A stretch of DNA of 64,000 nucleotides, from assembly GCA_026393835.1 (NCBI GenBank), contig JAPKZK010000087.1:1-64000 (forward strand), written 5' to 3'. Of the stretch, positions 41,528 through 48,784 are shown piece by piece (position 1 is the first letter of the stretch; each line of letters begins with the position of its first letter). Both the position numbers and the translations under genes were made by a program. The stretch comes from Candidatus Aminicenantota bacterium (GTDB lineage Bacteria > Acidobacteriota > Aminicenantia > UBA2199). The notes beneath the pieces were generated by a model. That model made no database searches. It worked only from the letters and a program-made list of their open reading frames with translations, and was not told the DNA's origin.

Positions 41528-42130
41528 TTACGGCGCGCGATAGCGGGCCCAGTACCTGTCGACAGCGATCTCCAACTCCCTAAACGGAAAATCCAGGCCG
41601 TGGGTCTCCTTGAAGGCGCCGAAGAAAGCTAGAATCGCGGCGCCTTCCGCGGCGGTCAGACCGTCGATGCGCTCATAGAAAATGGCCGCTGGGATGCCGG
41701 AATCGAACCATTCGAGCTGCTGCTTACGGAAAATTTCGGTCATATCTTTCGGCAAACCGAGGCCAGGCGGGATTTGATTTACCCGGTCCAGCGCTGCTAC
41801 GACGTCCGCGCGTGAGGGTTCGGTGAGTGCGCCTACCAGCTCGGAAGCGAAGACACTGACGGATGCATAGGACGCCAGGGCAGCGTGCAGGAATGCCGGC
41901 AAGAAGTATCGGAATGCCTCCGGGGAGAGCATCCAGAGGTTGCCTTCGATCTCGGCCCCGATTTCGGGCGCCGTGAGTTCCGGGGCTGTCTTCTTAGCGA
42001 GGAATTCGCGCAGGCGGTCGCCGTCGCGGTTCACGGCCGGTCGCAATATCCGGGTCGCCAGGGGCCGGGGACGTGGGGCGAAGGCGTCCAGAAAGAATTC
42101 TTTAGAGAGTATGTCCGGGGGTGTTTGCAT
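41528..42130 (-). CDS. DUF6714-like protein, possible immunity protein of the upstream cargo
   Basis: About 200 residues from the ATG at 42130, four bases after the DUF4157 cargo gene stop. The segment LWMLSPEAFRYFLPAFLHAAL looks like the DUF6714 family, which is of unknown function; this assignment is moderate. The gene and the 3' half of its upstream neighbour are clearly more GC-rich than the surroundings. Tight coupling behind a putative toxin-like gene, and small size, suggest an immunity or chaperone role by inference only. It is the last gene of the eCIS operon. Confidence 0.55.
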   Translation of the reverse strand: MQTPPDILSKEFFLDAFAPRPRPLATRILRPAVNRDGDRLREFLAKKTAPELTAPEIGAEIEGNLWMLSPEAFRYFLPAFLHAALASYASVSVFASELVGALTEPSRADVVAALDRVNQIPPGLGLPKDMTEIFRKQQLEWFDSGIPAAIFYERIDGLTAAEGAAILAFFGAFKETHGLDFPFRELEIAVDRYWARYRAP

Positions 42131-42134
42131 ATTA

Positions 42135-43463
42135 TCACGCAATTGGCGGGCCCTCCTCGGGCGAGACATTTCTGAGCAGCAGCAGGAGCACAGCCATCAC
42201 CGCGGCGGCGCCTGCTGCAGCGGCGGCGGCGGCCCCGGCGGCGGCGGCGGCGATCGCCGCAATGATGGCCTCCACCAGCAGGATAACCGCCGCGATGAGC
42301 GCGACAACCAGCGCAAGGGCCACTACCACGGCCGCGGCCGCGATGACCTCGCGCGCACGTTCGACAACCACTGCCATCGCTGCCACCAGCGCCGGCGGAC
42401 AGTTCAACACATTGAAGAACCGGTAACAGCGGTTCAGCATGTTGACCTTATCTTGCACTTGCTGGCGATGGCCCGCATCTCCGCCCCTGAAACACGTTGT
42501 GTCCAGCGCCAGGCGCGCGGCGATCTCCGCTGTAATGGCAGCGATCTTGGTCGCAAGCGTGAGACAGTTGTCGCCCGCGGCACAGGCGCCGAGCATATTC
42601 ACCACCGCCTTTGCCGTCTCGACCGCTCCCCGGAGAACAAGATACCTCGCCCAACCGCAGTCTCCCGGGGGCAACATGCCGTCGCCGGGCCAACACTGCA
42701 ACAGGTGGCCGGCCAGCCCCATACGCACTTCGCCGGACCGGAACTGCGGCGTGCCGTTTTCAAGCGTAGAGCGCTGCTGAATGCCGGGTGCAGCCCCCTG
42801 CTGTACGACGTGGGTCAGTTCGTGGGCCAGGAGGTTTTTACCGCCGGATGTCCCGGGCGAGTACTGGCCTGTGTTGAAAAAGATGTCGTTCCCGGTGGTA
42901 AATGCCTTTGCATTTATCTCCGTGGCGATTGCCGCCGCATCCGAACCGGCATGTACACGGACATTACTGAAATCGCTTCCAAAACGGGGTTCGAAAAATT
43001 CCCTTGAGGAGGGAGAAAGGGGTTGCCCACTTCCCTTTAAAGCATTAATATGGGATTCGACGCATGACATCACATCCGAACCGCCGCAGCCCCCGGAGGC
43101 TTTCAGGGATATGGGTTTTTCTTCTTCTTCGCATCCCGGGCACGGGGATTGTCGTTGAACCAATGACAAATGACCATTGACCAATGACTGCTTTTCATCC
43201 GGCATGCGCATCACCTGGTCGGCGATGCGGTCGGCTTCTTGTTCGTAAATGTCGCCGGGCCGGCCGATTGTAAGTTTGGCCTGCAAAACCCCGGAGCGAA
43301 CCAACCGGGTTACTTCTCGGTTGCCCACGGTTCGCTGCAAATGCAAAACCCGGTCCATATAGGAAGAATTCAAACCGGGAACGTTTGATTTATTTAACAC
43401 ATGAACGGGGGGTTTCACTTTATCCCCTGTTTTTCTTTCGGTTATTTTTATTTGCTCAGCCAT
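42135..43463 (-). CDS. eCIS cargo candidate 1: DUF4157 core with hydrophobic C-terminal domain
   Basis: A 442-residue protein. Residues 1-60 are an N-terminal region with the shared motif LQRTxGNxxVxRLxxSG; 64-90 gives RPGDIYEQEADRIADQV; 155-222 is the DUF4157 (eCIS core) domain with FGSDFSNVRVHAGSDAAA and the zinc-type HELTH (214-218). A cysteine-rich linker follows. The C-terminus (about 358-432) consists of long Ala/Val/Leu-rich segments that would span membranes. DUF4157 proteins are frequent cargo or cargo-associated proteins of contractile injection systems. I infer a membrane-active toxin domain. Residues about 90-105 are encoded by a simple intergenic-type repeat. Confidence 0.8.
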   Translation of the reverse strand: MAEQIKITERKTGDKVKPPVHVLNKSNVPGLNSSYMDRVLHLQRTVGNREVTRLVRSGVLQAKLTIGRPGDIYEQEADRIADQVMRMPDEKQSLVNGHLSLVQRQSPCPGCEEEEKPISLKASGGCGGSDVMSCVESHINALKGSGQPLSPSSREFFEPRFGSDFSNVRVHAGSDAAAIATEINAKAFTTGNDIFFNTGQYSPGTSGGKNLLAHELTHVVQQGAAPGIQQRSTLENGTPQFRSGEVRMGLAGHLLQCWPGDGMLPPGDCGWARYLVLRGAVETAKAVVNMLGACAAGDNCLTLATKIAAITAEIAARLALDTTCFRGGDAGHRQQVQDKVNMLNRCYRFFNVLNCPPALVAAMAVVVERAREVIAAAAVVVALALVVALIAAVILLVEAIIAAIAAAAAGAAAAAAAGAAAVMAVLLLLLRNVSPEEGPPIA

Positions 43464-43553
43464 TTTAAACTCCTCATTTTATACTTAATTAAGAGTTCCT
43501 TTTAATCATGACAGCATTAAATGGTGTCATGCAAGACTTGACGCCCTGACGCC

Positions 43554-44660
43554 TTAAGGGGCCGCATGGGAAGGGCAAGCGGCTGCGTTTGCATTTCTTT
43601 CTTCATTGGGTTCCTGGGGGTTCCCCCTGAGAAAAGTATTGGCATCGTTTTTTATTGCAGTTTCAAGGTTGGTTTTCCATGTGGCGATAACGGTTGCTGA
43701 ATAAGGACAAATCTGCCGGATATCATTCCTGGCGCGGATACGATCTCGTAAGAGCCGTTCGGAAACCTGGACGTGATATCCTTCATGCGCCCTTCCCCCG
43801 GCAATGGTATAACGGCGAGGGGTGGTTAATGTAGTCATGGCATTGGCGCGAGTAATAAACGCAGCCCCCATGGCGGTGTTTCCGCAATCCATGTGCCACC
43901 GTTCACCTCCAGCCCCAACCCGATTAATCTCAGCCTGGTTGATATCCATATTCACTGTTGCTAGAATATTGATGCTCCTTGCACAGAGGTCCCATCCGTC
44001 CATCGTACCGCCAGGCGCGGCGCAGGTGTTGCAATTCCGCCTTTCACGATGCCAGACGGAAACAAACGTTACATTTGCCGTATTCCAGGGTGTTTCGGCG
44101 ATTCCATTGGAAGGAAGCACAACATTTCTAACCCTGGGGCGAATAGAAACATTTACAGACGGGTTTACCGGGTTCGGACAAGGATTACAAGCGGCTGCGG
44201 GAGCGCCGGCCTGTCTCCGGATTTTTGTGCGTGCGTCCCCGGCTTGCTGTACGACAAGCGTCAGTTCATGGGCTAATAAATTTCCCCCCCCCGACGTTTT
44301 CCGGGATATGGGTTTTTCTTCCTCTTCGCATCCCGGGCACGGGGATTGTCGTTGAACCAATGACGAATGACCACTGACCAATGACTGCTTTTCCCCCGTC
44401 ATTCTCATCACCCGGTCGGCGATGCGGTCGGCTTCTTGTTCGTAAATGTCGCCGGGCCGTCCGATTGTAAGTTTGGCCCGGATAAAGCCGGAACGAATCA
44501 ACCGGGTCACTTCGCGATTGCCCACGGTTCTTTGCAAATCCATGACCCGGTCGATATATGAAGAATTTTGTTCGGAAACCCAGGATTTATTTAACCCGGG
44601 AACAGGGGCTTTTGTTTTTCCCCCTGCTTTTCTTTCGGCTATTCTTATTTGCTCTGCCAT
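43554..44660 (-). CDS. eCIS cargo candidate 2: collapsed DUF4157 core, C-terminal HEGYH domain
   Basis: About 368 residues from the ATG at 44660 (GGAG in front; the ATG at 44678 is less likely). Residues 1-125 are nearly the same as in cargo 1. Then about 80 residues of the DUF4157 core are missing, and the remaining zinc motif reads HELTL instead of HELTH (131-135). A different C-terminal domain of some 220 residues follows, with a new HEGYH motif (292-296) of zinc-metalloprotease form and several cysteines. The old core therefore appears inactive while the new domain may be a protease; this is inferred from the motif. Confidence 0.75.
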   Translation of the reverse strand: MAEQIRIAERKAGGKTKAPVPGLNKSWVSEQNSSYIDRVMDLQRTVGNREVTRLIRSGFIRAKLTIGRPGDIYEQEADRIADRVMRMTGEKQSLVSGHSSLVQRQSPCPGCEEEEKPISRKTSGGGNLLAHELTLVVQQAGDARTKIRRQAGAPAAACNPCPNPVNPSVNVSIRPRVRNVVLPSNGIAETPWNTANVTFVSVWHRERRNCNTCAAPGGTMDGWDLCARSINILATVNMDINQAEINRVGAGGERWHMDCGNTAMGAAFITRANAMTTLTTPRRYTIAGGRAHEGYHVQVSERLLRDRIRARNDIRQICPYSATVIATWKTNLETAIKNDANTFLRGNPQEPNEERNANAAACPSHAAP

Positions 44661-44671
44661 TTTAAACTCCG

Positions 44672-45394
44672 TTACCATGTTCCCGGTGTTCCGTGACAGG
44701 ACCCGAATTGTCTTATCGAAGCCCCGACAACGGGACAGGGCAGCGGTACGGAGGTGACGCCTATCCAGGCGGGATAAGGCGCGGGGCCCGACGGGCAGCA
44801 GCAGTTGCGATAAGCATCCACATGATCCCGGTAGATCTGCGGCGTTAAAAATGCTTGAACAAAAGCCTGGTATTCCACGGGATTAACTATCTCCAGGGGT
44901 TTTTGCGCGACCGCCGCCGCTTTAAGCCAAAAAGGAGCGGCCGCCAGGCGGTCCTGCAAAAACTTCCGCACGCAATTGGCGGTCGGTTCGTTGGGTGTTT
45001 CCCGGCATGCGCAGGTGGCATTGTTGACATAAAACAGGGGAAGCCACCAACTGTTACGCGCATAAGCGCCGCAATCCGTGTTGGGAATTCCTGGGGCCGG
45101 GGTGCATTCGGGGCCGGTTCGAACCGGCTGCCCCCCTTCTTGCCTTTGTAATACGTCTCCACCGGTTAATATAAAATCGGCATATTTGGATTTACCTTTG
45201 TCGAAACCGGCCTGGAGATTACCGGAACTTATCAACGCGGCCACTTTTCGGTTGCCCACGGTTCGCTGCAAATACAGCACCCGGTCGATATAGGCTGGAT
45301 TTTGCCCGGCAACCCCGGATTTATTTAGCCCCCCGGCCTGTTTTTTTGCGCTAACTTCTTCGCGGCGTTGAACTTGTTTTATTTTCGCTGTCAT
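44672..45394 (-). CDS. eCIS cargo candidate 3: shared N-terminal motif with Cys-rich C-terminal domain
   Basis: A 240-residue protein. The N-terminus has the same YIDRVLYLQRTVGNRKV motif as cargo 1 and 2 but no DUF4157 core. From about residue 90 follows a domain with 12 or more cysteines (for example CACRETPNEPTANCVRKFL, NCCCPSG) and several Trp and Pro residues; I do not recognise it. AGGCAAT precedes the ATG, adjoining a CCGCTG/CAGCGG hairpin that could affect ribosome access. The gene lies 11 bases ahead of cargo 2. Confidence 0.65.
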   Translation of the reverse strand: MTAKIKQVQRREEVSAKKQAGGLNKSGVAGQNPAYIDRVLYLQRTVGNRKVAALISSGNLQAGFDKGKSKYADFILTGGDVLQRQEGGQPVRTGPECTPAPGIPNTDCGAYARNSWWLPLFYVNNATCACRETPNEPTANCVRKFLQDRLAAAPFWLKAAAVAQKPLEIVNPVEYQAFVQAFLTPQIYRDHVDAYRNCCCPSGPAPYPAWIGVTSVPLPCPVVGASIRQFGSCHGTPGTW

Positions 45395-45421
45395 ATTGCC
45401 TCCGCTGTTCAGCGGTAAAGG

Positions 45422-46633
45422 CTAATTATTGTGAATCACTTCGTTAATAATATCCACATACCCTTTAACCGCCTTTTCAACGGAATAATGGTTTTTAATT
45501 TTTTTTTGGGCGTTTATTCCTAAATAGCGATAGCTTTCCGTATCCGCTAATATTTCAAGGCTTTTGTTTACAAATCCATCGATATCATAGGGGGCGAATA
45601 AAAAACCTTCTTCCCCGTGCGTGATAACCTCGGGTATAAAACAGCGGTCGGAGGCTAAAATTTTTAACCCGCAGGCCATGGCCTCGAATAAAGTCCAATT
45701 CCCGGCGCCTTCGAAGAGGGGACAAATGAAAAGGTCCATGGCCTGGAGATACTGTACAAATTGATCGCGGGGCAGGAAGTTATAAAAGATAAAGCGGTCT
45801 TCCCCCAGGTTTGCCGATTCAAAGGCATATTGTTTAAAATTTTTTTGCCCCAGGTAAGCTTTTTCATTGCCATAGATGGTTTTGTCGTCGCCGATCACCA
45901 GGAAATGCGCCCCCGGCAGTTCTTTTTTGATTTGGGCGGCAATTTTAACGAATATATCGAACCCCCGCATGGCTTCCAGGGTTCGCCCGGCAAAGCCGAT
46001 TATGGGGCCGGAACCGGGAAGTCCCAATGTTTTTCGGAGCCCCTCTTTGTCATTATGGTTCGACGCAATGGGAAACCCTTCCATTTGCACCCGGATTTTG
46101 GGCTGCAGTTCCGGGGGAAAACTTTTCCCGGCGTGCCGCGAAGGAACGATGATCATGTCGGAATGGATGGCGCTGGTATACACGACGGATTTAAAGGAAA
46201 TATCCAGGAAACGGTGTTCCATCAGGGGGGGGAACTCGGGACGGGAGCAGGCCATATCATAGCCGGGGAGTTCCACATATGAAATGACCGGTACAGCCAA
46301 CATTTTTTTTATGAAAAAGGTAGTACCGAAAGCGGCATGTCCCACCACGACATCGATGGGACCGGTTTGCATGATGGCGGCCAGGGCTTGCGCCGCCCCT
46401 TTACCGTTACGGATGGCGTCTTCACAGGTGGAGGAGTAAAAATAACTGGCGCTGTTGGAGCAGCCGTCTTTTTGATATCCGTAATAAGCGATGGGTACTC
46501 CATCGGACTGGATTTGAGGGGTAAAACCCGCATCCACCAGGCAAGAGCATTTGATATTTTTATGCTGTCCCATTTTATGCGCAATCTGGGTAAACTGGCT
46601 GGGATAGGAAGGGTGTATGAAAAGTACGTTCAT
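45422..46633 (-). CDS. Glycosyltransferase family 4-like protein within the eCIS operon
   Basis: A 403-residue GT-B glycosyltransferase. N-terminal MNVLFIHPSYPSQFTQIA is typical of GT4; the nucleotide-sugar site shows GFAGRTLEAMRGFD, FLVIGDDK, and the EX7E-type segment FEGAGNWTLFEAMACGLKILAS. The start overlaps the stop of the fibre gene by four bases, so it is translationally coupled to it. The sugar and acceptor are unknown; glycosylation of the fibre or of cargo is a plausible inference from the coupling. Confidence 0.85.
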   Translation of the reverse strand: MNVLFIHPSYPSQFTQIAHKMGQHKNIKCSCLVDAGFTPQIQSDGVPIAYYGYQKDGCSNSASYFYSSTCEDAIRNGKGAAQALAAIMQTGPIDVVVGHAAFGTTFFIKKMLAVPVISYVELPGYDMACSRPEFPPLMEHRFLDISFKSVVYTSAIHSDMIIVPSRHAGKSFPPELQPKIRVQMEGFPIASNHNDKEGLRKTLGLPGSGPIIGFAGRTLEAMRGFDIFVKIAAQIKKELPGAHFLVIGDDKTIYGNEKAYLGQKNFKQYAFESANLGEDRFIFYNFLPRDQFVQYLQAMDLFICPLFEGAGNWTLFEAMACGLKILASDRCFIPEVITHGEEGFLFAPYDIDGFVNKSLEILADTESYRYLGINAQKKIKNHYSVEKAVKGYVDIINEVIHNN

Positions 46634-48741
46634 TTTTTCCCCATCAGGTTTTTTGCCTCCTTGATAAAAGCGGCGGCTTTCGTGGTGGTACTGTACCCCA
46701 GGATTTCGGCGACGTGTCCCGGGGCGGCGGCCGCCAACTGCGCGATGGAGGTAATCCCGCCGGCAGTGAGTTTATCGGCGATTACAGGTCCTATTCCTGT
46801 AATATCCGCCAGGTATCCTACCCCGGGGGTAATGACGGTGGGCATTGTGGGCGTCGTGGGGGTCGTGGTTTTTGGCATAAAGGTAAAGGTCGGCATGACG
46901 GTTAATGTCGGCATGGTTTGGGTAAAGGTCGGCATGATGGTAAACGTCGGGATGGTTTGGGTCAAGGTCGGCATGACGGTTAATGTCGGGATGGTTTGGG
47001 TAAAGGTCGGCATGACGGTTAATGTCGGGATGGTTTGGGTAAAGGTAGGCATGACGGTTAATGTCGGGATGGTTTGGGTAAAGGTCGGTATGATGGTTAA
47101 TGTCGGGATGGTTTGAGTGAAGGTCGGCATAATAGTTAACGTAGGAGTGGTAATGGTTAACGTCGGCATCGTAAAAGTATATGTCGGTATGGTAAAGGTA
47201 GCCGTAGGAAGGGTGGCCGTCGGCGCGGCGACAACTTCACCCGGGATAGCCCACCAACGGATAGGTACACTCGTAGACTCTGTTAAATTATGGCCATCAA
47301 CTATAAAGATACCAAATTGATTTTCATATTTTGTTCCCCCACCATAAACCTGAATTTCGAATCTCACATTTGAACCGTTGAAATCCATGGTTTCGAATTG
47401 AACATATTCAGCATAGTGAGTGGATGCACTTTTTATTACACCGACGATAACGCAATAATTCGAATGGCCCAGCCCCGGGTCTATATTTGATATAACCCCT
47501 TTTCCAGTATCATCGATCGGTATCTCAGCTCTACCGGTTCGGGCCGATGGCGGCGGCGTTCCTCCAACGGCGTTAATGGTAATCTCATTTAGGCCTGTGG
47601 AATTGATGATAATATTACTGCCTGCGGTGATGAGAATTTCACCCGCGGCGTTGGGCTGGACGCCGCCGACTTTATACACGGCGCTGTCCCATTTAACAAC
47701 ATCTTGAGCAGCAATATGTTTATCCTGGTTGGGACCCACCGCCCTGGCCCACTGGACCCCATTCAGTTGCGAATGGTTTGTCCCGTGGGGATTGCCCGTT
47801 ATGCCGGAATGGGTTTCTCCAATCGTAATGGTATTGGCCGTATCATTCGGGTCAATGGAGATACTGTCCTGCGCAACCAGGTCCACATCGCCGCCGGGAT
47901 TCTTGACGCCGTCCACACTGGTCAACGCCCCTACCTGCTCGGCGGTGGTTTTATGGGGATTGCCAAAGTCGGATATATGGCAGGCCAATAATTCGGAAAG
48001 GGCCCGGTTATTGGCCACAAAGGTAAGGTACTTGGCGGTCGTTTGCTGATCGATCAATAAGGCGCTGCCTTTTTTTAAGGCCAGGAAAAAAATCTTGCTC
48101 TCCATGGGGAAGCCGCATAATTTGGAAGTTTGGTCAACCAACCATTTCTTGACTTTTTTCCTGGCGTCAGCTTCCGTCGGTTCGTCGGTGAAAACCGGGC
48201 ATGCGATAGTCAGGGTATCGGGCGGGGGCGGGGTAGTGGATGCGATGACCTGGAAATTTTCAATTACCCGGCTGGGGCAGCAGGTTTCTTCGCAGCCGGA
48301 ACTTTCCGAAGCCGAGCTGACCATCTCCCCTTCACGGGGATCATATTCCAGGTACAAATAATATGTGTCATTTACAAGGTCATTCACAAGATGGTCGGCG
48401 GTTAAAGTGGTTTGCGTCGAGCCTTGTTTTATCCGGATATCCCTGGGATTATCTTCGATGGGAACGACGATTTCCCTACCCCAGCCGTCGATGGCTGCGC
48501 CACCGGTTTTAAATTTGATTTTAATATTGCTGCCTATATTGCTTATCTCCACATCATCCGGCGTCAGGCCGCATATTATGCCAACCCCGTTGACCAACCG
48601 GTTCAGCAGGTGTCTCTTTTCATTCAGATAATCCTGCTCTACCTCGAAGTCCTTGACCGTCATTAATTTACCGTAGAAATATCGATTTCTCTGGAATTGA
48701 CTGAGTCCAAAACCTGTTTTGTTATCGTTAGAATTTGTCAT
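46630..48741 (-). CDS. eCIS tail-fibre-like protein with Thr/Pro repeats and C-terminal HhH domain
   Basis: A 703-residue protein. The N-terminal 250 residues (KTGFGLSQFQRNRYFYGKLM, EQDYLNEKRHLLNRLV, GGAAIDGWGREIVVPIED) are paralogous to the upstream fibre gene. The middle has fibre-type units (NPHKTTAEQVGAL, SVDGVKNPGGDVDLV, HSGITGNPHGTNHSQL). Then comes a Thr/Pro-rich region of at least six 13-residue repeats with TFTQTIPTLTVMP units (nucleotides about 46866-47215), and finally a helix-hairpin-helix domain (ITGIGPVIADKLTAGGITSI). AGGAGG lies before the ATG. This repeat region with a DNA-binding-type domain is unusual for a fibre. Confidence 0.8.
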   Translation of the reverse strand: MTNSNDNKTGFGLSQFQRNRYFYGKLMTVKDFEVEQDYLNEKRHLLNRLVNGVGIICGLTPDDVEISNIGSNIKIKFKTGGAAIDGWGREIVVPIEDNPRDIRIKQGSTQTTLTADHLVNDLVNDTYYLYLEYDPREGEMVSSASESSGCEETCCPSRVIENFQVIASTTPPPPDTLTIACPVFTDEPTEADARKKVKKWLVDQTSKLCGFPMESKIFFLALKKGSALLIDQQTTAKYLTFVANNRALSELLACHISDFGNPHKTTAEQVGALTSVDGVKNPGGDVDLVAQDSISIDPNDTANTITIGETHSGITGNPHGTNHSQLNGVQWARAVGPNQDKHIAAQDVVKWDSAVYKVGGVQPNAAGEILITAGSNIIINSTGLNEITINAVGGTPPPSARTGRAEIPIDDTGKGVISNIDPGLGHSNYCVIVGVIKSASTHYAEYVQFETMDFNGSNVRFEIQVYGGGTKYENQFGIFIVDGHNLTESTSVPIRWWAIPGEVVAAPTATLPTATFTIPTYTFTMPTLTITTPTLTIMPTFTQTIPTLTIIPTFTQTIPTLTVMPTFTQTIPTLTVMPTFTQTIPTLTVMPTLTQTIPTFTIMPTFTQTMPTLTVMPTFTFMPKTTTPTTPTMPTVITPGVGYLADITGIGPVIADKLTAGGITSIAQLAAAAPGHVAEILGYSTTTKAAAFIKEAKNLMGKK
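46866..47215 (-). repeat. 39-bp tandem repeat coding for Thr/Pro-rich units
   Basis: The core period is 39 bp (13 residues), with shorter 8-9-residue variants at either end. Copies differ at few positions, indicating recent expansion. Confidence 0.8.
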
Positions 48742-48784
48742 CTTCCATGCCTCCTTTTTTGTTTTTTAAAGCATCTATATGAAT

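Noticed and set aside
41940..43007. Plus-strand ORF of 355 codons opposite cargo 1
   Set aside because: It is Arg/His/Gly-rich low-complexity sequence caused by the high GC content of the cargo gene on the other strand; no ribosome-binding site or motif.
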